From contig JBPEXY010000108.1 in assembly GCA_052031065.1 (NCBI GenBank), positions 1 through 6,546 of the forward strand: a stretch of 6,546 nt of DNA. Reading direction: 5' to 3'. The notes beneath the pieces are model-generated. The model searched no databases, was not told the origin of the DNA, and worked only from the letters and a program-made list of their open reading frames with translations. Of the stretch, positions 1 to 5,702 are shown one piece after another. The stretch's first letter is position 1, and every line of letters begins with the position of its first letter. Both the position numbers and the translations under genes were made by a program. This stretch comes from JBPEXY01 sp052031065. Lineage in GTDB: Bacteria > Pseudomonadota > Gammaproteobacteria > Immundisolibacterales > Immundisolibacteraceae.

Positions 1-88
1 GCAATCAGTGGGCCTGTGCTGACGCTGACTAAGGTCCGTCGAGCGCGGGACCGACGCCAGCGAGGTGAGTCGACATCAGCCGAATAGC

Positions 89-117
89 TCGGTCTTGGCA
101 TCTGTCGATGCTATAAT
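89..117 (+). promoter_or_regulatory. Probable tRNA-Ser promoter
   Basis: A perfect sigma-70 -10 box, TATAAT, lies at 112-117, eleven bases before the first base of the tRNA. This would start transcription near 124 and leave a 5' leader of about five bases, short as is common for single tRNA genes. The bases after the -10 (CCGC) are GC-rich, as in stringently controlled stable-RNA promoters. The -35 is weak: at 17-bp spacing the hexamer is TCGGTC (89-94), while the better-looking TTGGCA (95-100) is only 11 bp from the -10. The -10 is seen; its use as promoter is inferred. Confidence 0.5.
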
Positions 118-128
118 CCGCAAGCTTC

Positions 129-218
129 GGAGAGGTACCGAAGTGGCCATAACGGCACCGACTCGAAATCGGTTGGGGGTTCTGCCCCACGTGGGTTCGA
201 ATCCCACCCTCTCCGCCA
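129..218 (+). tRNA. tRNA-Ser, anticodon CGA
   Basis: A complete class II tRNA that reads the serine codon UCG. The acceptor stem GGAGAGG (129-135) pairs with CCTCTCC (208-214), followed by discriminator G215 and an encoded CCA (216-218). The anticodon stem ACCGA/TCGGT (157-161 and 169-173) encloses the loop CTCGAAA, which places the anticodon CGA at 164-166. A long variable arm, TGGGG/CCCCA (174-178 and 185-189), is the serine-tRNA hallmark. The T arm is GTGGG-TTCGAAT-CCCAC (191-207). The gene has its own promoter and terminator and appears monocistronic. It corresponds to E. coli serU in function. Confidence 0.98.
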
Positions 219-240
219 TTATTGATATTCCACATATTCA

Positions 241-271
241 AAGGCTCTGAGCGATTGCTTAGGGCCTTTTT
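241..271 (+). terminator. Intrinsic terminator of tRNA-Ser
   Basis: AAGGCTCTGAGC (241-252) and GCTTAGGGCCTT (257-268) form a continuous 12-bp stem with two G-U wobbles around the loop GATT. The stem runs directly into a T tract (267-271). It ends the tRNA transcript about 50 bases after the CCA. In the antisense direction the two wobbles become A-C mismatches and the T tract is short, so it should be a poor terminator for the convergent minus-strand gene. Confidence 0.88.
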
Positions 272-377
272 CGTTTAAATGCGGTGGTAAGTTGTAGTGG
301 TCCTTTTAGCGAGATTTACACCCATGAAATATGTTTCCTTGGATAAGAATTGGGGCAGGTGAGCTTAAACAAGCAAT

Positions 378-1760
378 CTAAGACTGAATCAGCCGCCGCC
401 ACTCCGCGCTCTGTTTGATGATGCTGGCCGAGTGGAGGGTAAGTAGTTCACCCGCTTTGAGTAACTGCTTTCCAGCGACCCAAACATCGGTGATGTTATC
501 GTGACCGGCTGAGTAGATCAGCGTCGATAGCGGGTCGTAGACCGGCACGGTGTGGGTGGTGGCAAGATCGAGTGCAACCAAATCCGCAGATTTACCTGCT
601 TCCAGGCTGCCGATTTCCTGTTCCAGTCCCAGCGCCTTTGCGCCATTGATGGTGGCCATTTCCAGTAGTGTGTGTGCGGGAAGTGCCGATGCGTCGCCGC
701 TGAGTAGTTTGCCGAGCAGGCCGGCGCTGCGCATCTCATCCAGCATGTTGAGGTCGTTGTTGCTGGCGGCACCATCTGTGCCCAGTGCGACATTCACTCC
801 GGCCCTGATTAGCTGATCGACAGGGCAGCCGCCGCTGGCCAGTTTCATGTTCGATTGCGGGCAGTGGACTACGGTTGCGTTGTGCAGCGCAAGGGTTTCG
901 ATTTCGCCCTCCAGCAACTGGGTTGCATGGACCGCCTGAAACCGGGGTGACAGTAGCCCGGTCTGGCTGGCGCGCTCAAGTGGCCGCATGCCAAAGCGGG
1001 CAACGCTCTGTTCCACCTCTGCGGGGTTTTCCTGCAGGTGAGTGGTGATGGGGACATCCAGCTCTTCGGCAAGCGTAGAGACCTGTTGCAGCCACTCATC
1101 ACTGACCGTGTAGGTGGAGTGGGGTGCAAACTGGGTGGAGATTAACGGTGAAGAAACGTGTTGGTCGTGCAATTGCAGGCCAAGCCGTAGGTGTTCTGCC
1201 GGGGTTGCAGCCCAGCGGTTGGGAAAGTCGATTACCACCATGCCGATGGCAGCGCGAATCCCTGCTTCCACTGCTGCGGCTGCTGTGGTCTCGGGGAAGA
1301 AATACATATCGGCAAAGCAGGTGGTGCCGCTGCTGATCATCTCTGCAATCGCCAGTTTGCTGCCGGCTTCGACAAATTCAGCGCTGACGTGTTTCTGTTC
1401 TGCCGGCCAGATGTGCTGTTCCAGCCAGGGTTGCAGGGGATAGTCATCGGCGATGCCGCGCAGCAGGCTCATTGCTGCGTGGGTGTGGCTGTTGATCAGG
1501 CCCGGAATTAACAGGTGGCTGGGCAGCTGGAGTTCTTCCTCGGCCTCGAACGTCTGGCGCGCTTCACTGGCGGGGAGAATGGCCACAATGCGGCCGTCGC
1601 GGATGGCCACGGCATGGTCATCCAGTAGCTGATTGGCTGGCACAACGGGAATTATCCAACGGGCAAATATGAGTGTGTCGACCTGGTTATCGATAGCTGT
1701 GTTCGTCTGGTTCAATGCTGTGCTCTTTCCATCTTGGGTGCCGCCAGTCGGTATTGACAA
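378..1760 (-). CDS. mtaD: 5-methylthioadenosine/S-adenosylhomocysteine deaminase (TRZ/ATZ-family amidohydrolase)
   Basis: A 460-residue zinc amidohydrolase of the MtaD/SsnA/TrzN group. Members of this branch deaminate 5'-methylthioadenosine and S-adenosylhomocysteine to the inosine forms, a cytosolic step of methionine and purine salvage. Metal and catalytic residues are all visible: S-H92-T-H94 after the first beta strand (LIPGLINSHTH), T-H241-L-Q-E244 (metal His and substrate-binding Glu), H278 in VHATQL, and D329 in LGTDGAASNNDL. The C-terminal GSLEAGKSADLVALDL (about 384-399) is the small beta-sandwich domain closing strand. Length is normal for the family. The start is TTG at 1760: an in-frame TGA lies two codons upstream and GGAG sits 7 bases before it. 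The first 26 residues look disordered and are probably not conserved, so a later start (TTG at codon 16) is possible. It stands alone on the minus strand, with no ubiG or mtnA neighbour in the window. A related chloro- or guanine-type hydrolase is the main alternative for substrate. Confidence 0.88.
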   Translation of the reverse strand: MSIPTGGTQDGKSTALNQTNTAIDNQVDTLIFARWIIPVVPANQLLDDHAVAIRDGRIVAILPASEARQTFEAEEELQLPSHLLIPGLINSHTHAAMSLLRGIADDYPLQPWLEQHIWPAEQKHVSAEFVEAGSKLAIAEMISSGTTCFADMYFFPETTAAAAVEAGIRAAIGMVVIDFPNRWAATPAEHLRLGLQLHDQHVSSPLISTQFAPHSTYTVSDEWLQQVSTLAEELDVPITTHLQENPAEVEQSVARFGMRPLERASQTGLLSPRFQAVHATQLLEGEIETLALHNATVVHCPQSNMKLASGGCPVDQLIRAGVNVALGTDGAASNNDLNMLDEMRSAGLLGKLLSGDASALPAHTLLEMATINGAKALGLEQEIGSLEAGKSADLVALDLATTHTVPVYDPLSTLIYSAGHDNITDVWVAGKQLLKAGELLTLHSASIIKQSAEWRRLIQS

Positions 1761-1767
1761 GGGTCAA

Positions 1768-1771
1768 CTCC
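1768..1771 (-). promoter_or_regulatory. Ribosome binding site deciding the TTG start of mtaD
   Basis: On the minus strand GGAG at 1771-1768 is 7 bases from the TTG at 1760-1758. A TGA in the same frame at 1766-1764 lies between the two, so no longer version of the protein is possible. Confidence 0.65.
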
Positions 1772-1825
1772 AAATAAATGAGTCGTGCTGGTCGGAACAG
1801 GGTGTCAAATTGGTCTGTGAATTCG

Positions 1826-1854
1826 TTTATCGTGATTATCTCTAATGATATAGT
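1826..1854 (+). promoter_or_regulatory. Candidate upstream promoter for leuA
   Basis: TTTATC (1826-1831) and TATAGT (1849-1854, five of six to the -10 consensus) are 17 bp apart in an AT-rich stretch and would start RNA near 1861. That gives a leuA leader of about 350 bases, long for an attenuator. A second, weaker pair, TTGCTC (1907-1912) and GATAAA (1930-1935), also 17 bp apart, would start near 1942 and give a more usual leader. Neither can be chosen from sequence alone. Confidence 0.35.
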
Positions 1855-1881
1855 TTTATTGTTCGATCATTTTTAATGCAA
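1853..1881 (-). promoter_or_regulatory. Weak candidate promoter for mtaD
   Basis: Read on the minus strand, TTGCAT (1881-1876) and TAAAAC (1858-1853) are 17 bp apart, about 90 bases upstream of the TTG start. Matches are three and four of six. The stretch is the most AT-rich in the divergent region, so a promoter here is likely, but the exact boxes are uncertain. It overlaps the candidate leuA promoter on the other strand. Confidence 0.22.
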
Positions 1882-1947
1882 GGTGATGGATTTAACAGCC
1901 CCGCTGTTGCTCCAGAATGACCAGGAAACGATAAACCGAAACCGGTA

Positions 1948-1967
1948 GCCCGGAGCAGGGCCCGGGC
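1948..1967 (+). repeat. GC-rich hairpin upstream of the leu leader ORF
   Basis: GCCCGG (1948-1953) and CCGGGC (1962-1967) can pair across an 8-base loop, ending 13 bases before the ATG of the leader ORF. No T tract follows, so it is not an intrinsic terminator. If transcription starts upstream, it would be a stable 5' structure in the leuA leader. Its role is unknown. Confidence 0.4.
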
Positions 1968-1980
1968 CAAGACCCGAAAC

Positions 1981-2079
1981 ATGACCAGGACGACCTGCCA
2001 GAATCAACCACTCCTTATAGCCGCTCAGGCTATGGTGGTCGTTCGTCTGCCGCTTCTTCTGCTTCGACTTCTGCCGTAA
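1981..2079 (+). CDS. Leucine-rich leader peptide of leuA (LeuL-type)
   Basis: A 32-codon ORF about 130 bases upstream of leuA. Its end reads MVVVRLPLLLLRLLP and stops with TAA (2077-2079). Seven of the nine codons from 2047 to 2073 are leucine (CTG, CTT, CTT, CTG, CTT, CTT, CTG). Four are CTT, although leuA itself overwhelmingly uses CTG. Three valine codons precede the run. This composition and position are what is expected of a ribosome-stalling leader peptide that senses charged leucine tRNA, as leuL does in E. coli; the sequence is not homologous to E. coli LeuL in any obvious way. The start is unsure. ATG 1981 has no clear Shine-Dalgarno. ATG 2032 (15 residues) or GTG 2035 has AGG 2 or 5 bases upstream but lies inside the 3' arm of a strong hairpin (2007-2039). 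The leucine run is the same in all versions. Confidence 0.7.
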   Translation: MTRTTCQNQPLLIAAQAMVVVRLPLLLLRLLP

Positions 2080-2209
2080 GGCAGATACCTGGATTGTGCC
2101 GTAGCGGGGCCTCAAACCGCGAAATCCGAATCAACACCTGCAAGGCTGAACGCTAATGTCAGCACCGTTCTGCGGGTGGATATTAAAATAACTCTTTAAC
2201 AGGTTGAAT
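1981..2209 (+). promoter_or_regulatory. leuA leader region with alternative hairpins
   Basis: Between the leader ORF start and leuA several stems can form. ACCAC plus TATAGCC (2007-2022) pairs with GGCTATG plus GTGGT (2028-2039). TCTGCC/GGCAGA (2070-2085) spans the leader stop codon with a GTAA loop. GGATT (2091-2095) with AATCC (2123-2127) surrounds GCGG/CCGC (2104-2107, 2117-2120). CACCG/CGGGTG (2163-2178) has one bulged G. A ribosome stalled on the leucine codons would cover the 5' arm of the 2070-2085 stem and free GGCAGA. No stem is followed by a U tract before leuA. ACCTG (2136-2140) is complementary to CAGGT at the leuA ribosome binding site (2200-2204), so translational control is possible. 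Stems are seen; regulation is inferred. Confidence 0.55.
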
Positions 2210-3760
2210 ATGATGAGCAAAGAGCACCTGATTATTTTTGACACCACCATGCGTGACGGCGAGCAGAGCCCCGGTGCCACTATGTCCCGCGAGGAGAAAA
2301 TCCGTATCGCTGCTGCCCTGGAGCGAATGAAGGTGGATGTGATCGAAGCCGGGTTTCCAGCTTCCAGCGAAGGGGATTTCGAGGCGGTTCGCGCGGTAGC
2401 GTCAACGGTTTCCGAAAGTATCGTTTGCGGGCTTTGCCGCACGCGGCTGGAGGATATCGACCGCGCAGCCGAGGCACTGAAACCAGCACAGCGGATGCGT
2501 ATCCACACCTTTATCGCTACCTCTCCGATCCATATGGAGAAGAAGCTGCGGATGGATTCCGACGATGTGATCGAGCAGGCGGTGAGGGCGGTGCGCCACG
2601 CTCGTAACTATACCGATGATGTTGAATTTTCCACTGAAGATGGTGGCCGCAGTGATTTCGATTTCCTCTGCCGGATCATTGAGCGGGCGATTGATGCCGG
2701 TGCCACCACCATCAACGTGCCGGATACCGTCGGGTATACCTTTCCTGAACATTACGGGGCGCTGTTTCGGCGCCTGATCGAGACCATTCCGAATAGTGAC
2801 AAGGCGGTCTTTTCTGCCCATTGCCATAACGATCTGGGCATGGCGGTGGCCAACTCACTGGCGGCGGTGATGAACGGTGCCCGTCAGGTGGAGTGCGCCA
2901 TCAATGGTCTGGGTGAGCGCGCCGGTAATGCCTCACTGGAAGAGGTGGTGATGGCGGTGCGCACCCGTGGCGACATCATGCCGGTGGAAGTTGGGCTTGA
3001 TACCCGGCAGATTGTACCGACCTCGAAACTGGTCTCTGCGGTGACCGGATTTCAGGTGCAGCCGAACAAGGCGGTGGTGGGCATCAACGCTTTTGCCCAT
3101 GAATCGGGCATCCACCAGGATGGTGTGCTGAAAGCGCGCGATACCTACGAGATTATGCGCGCGCAGGATGTCGGCTGGGACGACAACCGCCTGACCCTTG
3201 GCAAGCTCTCCGGCCGCGCGGCGTTTCGTGACCGGTTGTCGAAGTTGGGTATCGAGTTTAAGGGCACCGCTGACCTGGCCGATGCGTTTACCCGCTTCAA
3301 GGAGCTGGCGGATAAAAAAGAGGAGATCTACGACGAAGATCTGATAGCGCTGGTGATGGATATGGAGGCCAATCCGACTGACGAACGTTTTCAGCTGTTG
3401 GGTATGCGCGTCTGCAGTGAAATTGGTGAAACTCCCCACGCCAGCCTGATTGTTTCCGTCGATGGTGAGGAAGTGTCAGTGGAAGCCGATGGTGATGGAG
3501 GCGTCGATGCCAGTTTCAAGGCGATTGAATCGGTAGTCGGCAGCGGTGCTGAGCTGCTGCTTTACTCGGTGAAAAACATCACCGAAGGGACCGATTCGCT
3601 GGGTAATGTCTCGGTGCGGTTAAAGCGTGATAGCCGTTCGGTCACCGGACAGGGCGCCGATACCGATATCGTCATCGCGTCGGCTAAGGCTTACATCAAC
3701 GCTTTGAACCGGCTCCACCGCCTTGAAGCCATTTCCGACAGCTTTCTCGGCGGGGTTTAA
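2210..3760 (+). CDS. leuA: 2-isopropylmalate synthase
   Basis: Condenses acetyl-CoA with 2-ketoisovalerate to 2-isopropylmalate, the committed and leucine-inhibited step of leucine synthesis in the cytosol. The 516-residue protein has the full long-form layout. A DRE-TIM metallolyase barrel spans about residues 5-270, with the signature DTTMRDGEQ (11-19; metal ligand D16), HCHND (metal ligands H204 and H206) and NGLGERAGN (metal ligand N240). Linker subdomains follow (about 280-380, including GIHQDG). The C-terminal LeuA regulatory dimer domain (about 385-505) carries leucine feedback. It aligns closely with E. coli LeuA from the first residues. The start is ATG 2210, with AGG (2201-2203) 6 bases upstream; ATG 2213 is equally plausible and matches the E. 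coli MS start. The upstream TTG 2204 abuts the AGG and is rejected. leuB, leuC and leuD are not downstream, so the gene is apparently outside a leu operon, but it has its own leucine-rich leader. Confidence 0.96.
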   Translation: MMSKEHLIIFDTTMRDGEQSPGATMSREEKIRIAAALERMKVDVIEAGFPASSEGDFEAVRAVASTVSESIVCGLCRTRLEDIDRAAEALKPAQRMRIHTFIATSPIHMEKKLRMDSDDVIEQAVRAVRHARNYTDDVEFSTEDGGRSDFDFLCRIIERAIDAGATTINVPDTVGYTFPEHYGALFRRLIETIPNSDKAVFSAHCHNDLGMAVANSLAAVMNGARQVECAINGLGERAGNASLEEVVMAVRTRGDIMPVEVGLDTRQIVPTSKLVSAVTGFQVQPNKAVVGINAFAHESGIHQDGVLKARDTYEIMRAQDVGWDDNRLTLGKLSGRAAFRDRLSKLGIEFKGTADLADAFTRFKELADKKEEIYDEDLIALVMDMEANPTDERFQLLGMRVCSEIGETPHASLIVSVDGEEVSVEADGDGGVDASFKAIESVVGSGAELLLYSVKNITEGTDSLGNVSVRLKRDSRSVTGQGADTDIVIASAKAYINALNRLHRLEAISDSFLGGV

Positions 3761-3945
3761 CCTTATCGGTAACCACTAGCTGGGCCTCAGCCATCTGGAG
3801 TACGTACCGCAGCAGAGAGCCAGAGCTGGGGCGTGGCGGCCTGTTTGGTGGCGCTATGGATTCGTCTATCATCAGTGACTGGCGTTTCGCTGCGGCTGGC
3901 AGTGCTGCGGGAAAGTTTTAATTTGAGTGCGTTTTTGGGGAAGAA

Positions 3946-4410
3946 ATGGCGCTGGAATTGATCGAACACTGTGCGATTCGTACCGAAAAACTGGAAGAGA
4001 CCCGCGCCTTTTACGTTGACCTGCTTGGGCTGCGGGTGGGACCCAGGCCGCAGCTGCCGGTGGCCGGTTACTGGCTCTATGCCGGCGAGCAGCCGGTGAT
4101 CCACCTGATTGAAGTGAATAACAGTTACCGTCGTGATCTGCATGGCAGGGAGTTGGATAACCAGCAGCAGGATGGTTATCGTAACGGTCTCGACCACATC
4201 GCCTTTCGCGCCAGTGGCCTTGATGAACTACGTCAGCGACTTGATGCCGCCGGCATTCGTTATGGAGAAAACACCATCGCGGAGATGGATTTTCACCAGC
4301 TGTTTGTGGAAGACCCCAACGGTGTAACTGCGGAGCTCAATTTTCTGGTGAGAGCAGCGCGCAGCGAAAACAGGCAGTCAGTTTTAAACTTAACGAAAAG
4401 GGTTGGATGA
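3946..4410 (+). CDS. VOC (glyoxalase/dioxygenase-fold) family protein
   Basis: A 154-residue single-domain protein with two beta-alpha-beta-beta-beta units. It opens with LELIEHCAIRTEKLEETRAF (start of unit one), and the second unit begins at GLDHIAFRAS (81-90). The likely metal site is H8, H84 and E130 (in GVTAELNF), with H53 or E56 as the fourth ligand. The phrase VEDPNGVTAEL is typical of glyoxalase I, fosfomycin-resistance and extradiol-dioxygenase relatives. The last 20 residues are a polar tail. Start ATG 3946 is preceded by GGGGAAGAA, a good Shine-Dalgarno. It lies 48 bases before frmA on the same strand and may be cotranscribed with it, which suggests a role in aldehyde or glutathione-adduct metabolism. 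The substrate cannot be read from the sequence. Function beyond the fold is unknown. Confidence 0.8.
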   Translation: MALELIEHCAIRTEKLEETRAFYVDLLGLRVGPRPQLPVAGYWLYAGEQPVIHLIEVNNSYRRDLHGRELDNQQQDGYRNGLDHIAFRASGLDELRQRLDAAGIRYGENTIAEMDFHQLFVEDPNGVTAELNFLVRAARSENRQSVLNLTKRVG

Positions 4411-4447
4411 TCTTAATCTATTCGACTTCCCCCTTATTTGAGTCGAC

Positions 4448-4451
4448 AGGA
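4448..4451 (+). promoter_or_regulatory. Ribosome binding site fixing the frmA start
   Basis: AGGA at 4448-4451 lies 7 bases before ATG 4459. This supports the 369-residue FrmA over a longer version from TTG 4438, which would place the site inside the coding sequence. Confidence 0.75.
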
Positions 4452-4458
4452 ACTAAAT

Positions 4459-5568
4459 ATGAAAACACGCGCAGCGGTCGCCTGGGAGGCCGCCAAACCG
4501 TTATCTATCGAAGAGGTCGACCTGCAGGGGCCGCAGGCCGGCGAGGTGATGGTGCAGCTGCACGCCAGCGGAGTTTGTCACACCGATGCTTATACCCTTT
4601 CTGGCGCTGACCCGGAGGGGCGCTTTCCCACCATTTTGGGCCATGAGGGCGGCGGCGTGGTGGTTGAGGTAGGGACCGGGGTGAGCAGTGTTCAGGTCGG
4701 TGACCATGTCATTCCGCTCTATACGCCCGAGTGTGGTGAGTGCAAGTTTTGTAAATCGGGTAAAACCAACCTCTGTCAGGCGATCCGCGTCACGCAGGGA
4801 CAGGGGGTGATGCCAGACGGTAGCAGTCGTTTCTCTATCGATGGCAAGCCGATCTTCCATTTTATGGGCACTTCGACCTTCTCCGAGTACACGGTACTGC
4901 CGGAAATTTCGGTGGTGAAGGTCAATTCATCGGCACCGCTGGACAAGGTCTGTCTGCTCGGTTGTGGTATCACTACCGGTATCGGCGCGGTGATCAAGAC
5001 TGCCAGGGTCGAAGCAGGCTCTACGGTCGCAATTTTTGGCCTGGGTGGCGTTGGCTTAAGCGCTATACAGGGGGCGGTGATGGCCGGAGCAGAACGGATT
5101 ATCGCCGTTGACACTAACCCGGATAAATTTGAGTTTGCTCGCCAGCTTGGCGCTACCGATTGCGTGAACCCAAAGGAGCACGCGGTGCCGATTCAGGAAG
5201 CAATCATCGATATGACCGACGGTGGTGTTGATTACTCTTTTGAGTGTATTGGCAATACCGCAGTGATGCGCGCAGCGCTGGAGTGCTGCCACAAAGGCTG
5301 GGGTGAATCGATCATTATTGGTGTTGCCGAGGCCGGTGCCGAAATCAGCACCCGGCCATTTCAGCTGGTGACCGGTCGGGTCTGGCGCGGATCGGCATTT
5401 GGCGGTGTGAAGGGGCGTAGCGAGTTGCCAGGGTTTGTTGATCAATACATGTCGGGTGAAATTCGTATCGATGAGATGGTAACCCACACCATGCCGCTGG
5501 AGCGTATCAACGAGGCGTTTGAGCTGATGCACCGTGGAGAGAGCATACGCTCTGTGGTGCTGTTTTAG
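4459..5568 (+). CDS. frmA: S-(hydroxymethyl)glutathione dehydrogenase / class III alcohol dehydrogenase
   Basis: Oxidises S-hydroxymethylglutathione, formed spontaneously from formaldehyde and glutathione, to S-formylglutathione with NAD; it can also reduce S-nitrosoglutathione. The protein is 369 residues, the same length as E. coli FrmA and alignable from the first residue. Catalytic zinc ligands are C40, H62 and C169. The structural zinc lobe is C92, C95, C98 and C106. The NAD site has GLGGVG (194-199) and D218. Class III residues for the glutathione adduct are in place: D51 and E53 in GADPEG, and R110. Start ATG 4459 is chosen for its AGGA site and family length. It follows the VOC gene by 48 bases and precedes an aldehyde dehydrogenase. 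The usual fghA (S-formylglutathione hydrolase) partner and an frmR-type regulator are absent from the window. The gene is also called adhC. Confidence 0.97.
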   Translation: MKTRAAVAWEAAKPLSIEEVDLQGPQAGEVMVQLHASGVCHTDAYTLSGADPEGRFPTILGHEGGGVVVEVGTGVSSVQVGDHVIPLYTPECGECKFCKSGKTNLCQAIRVTQGQGVMPDGSSRFSIDGKPIFHFMGTSTFSEYTVLPEISVVKVNSSAPLDKVCLLGCGITTGIGAVIKTARVEAGSTVAIFGLGGVGLSAIQGAVMAGAERIIAVDTNPDKFEFARQLGATDCVNPKEHAVPIQEAIIDMTDGGVDYSFECIGNTAVMRAALECCHKGWGESIIIGVAEAGAEISTRPFQLVTGRVWRGSAFGGVKGRSELPGFVDQYMSGEIRIDEMVTHTMPLERINEAFELMHRGESIRSVVLF

Positions 5569-5691
5569 TTCGGTTGGGGAGCCGCTCGCCGGGCCGCTCC
5601 ATGGTTAAACGACCGTTTGGTTTGTGCGCTTGGCGCTAATAGTCTAAAGTGCATTGTTTACACCCTCATTAATTCCGCATCGATTATGGGT

Positions 5692-5697
5692 AGGAGG
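5692..5697 (+). promoter_or_regulatory. Strong ribosome binding site of the ALDH gene
   Basis: A perfect AGGAGG, 5 bases before ATG 5703, which fixes the start of the gene. Upstream, TTTACA (5657-5662) resembles a -35 box but no good -10 follows at normal spacing, so a separate promoter for this gene is not demonstrated. Confidence 0.85.
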
Positions 5698-5702
5698 TCA
5701 GC

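Noticed and set aside
1..87. Open plus-strand frame from the window edge to TAG at 85-87, 28 residues rich in arginine
   Set aside because: It could be the tail of an upstream gene, but 28 residues without a recognisable motif cannot be supported, and low-complexity open frames of this length occur by chance.
29..241. 70-residue minus-strand ORF reading GEGGIRTHVGQNPQPIS
   Set aside because: It is the antisense of the tRNA-Ser gene, a well-known spurious ORF type in databases; no ribosome site or family match supports it.
1114..1511. Plus-strand ORFs opposite mtaD (also 550-816 and 1633-1845)
   Set aside because: They are shadows of a conserved amidohydrolase gene on the other strand and have no conserved features of their own.
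1873..2115. 80-residue minus-strand ORF in the mtaD-leuA intergenic region
   Set aside because: No ribosome site or protein motif; it is antisense to the leucine-rich leader ORF and hairpins, which explain the region better.
2204..2209. TTG start for leuA two codons upstream
   Set aside because: The AGG Shine-Dalgarno touches this TTG, leaving no spacing; ATG 2210 or 2213 has correct spacing and matches E. coli LeuA.
3856..3921. 21-codon plus-strand ORF between leuA and the VOC gene
   Set aside because: No Shine-Dalgarno, no amino-acid bias like a leader peptide and no hairpin with T tract after it. The gap 3761-3945 otherwise shows only weak stems.
3787..4197. 136-residue minus-strand ORF over the VOC gene
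   Set aside because: Shadow of the VOC coding strand; the plus-strand protein has a clear fold signature and a good ribosome site.
5578..5600. Inverted repeat GGAGC/GCTCC after frmA
   Set aside because: Only 5 bp of stem with a 13-base loop and no T tract, so it is not a convincing terminator.
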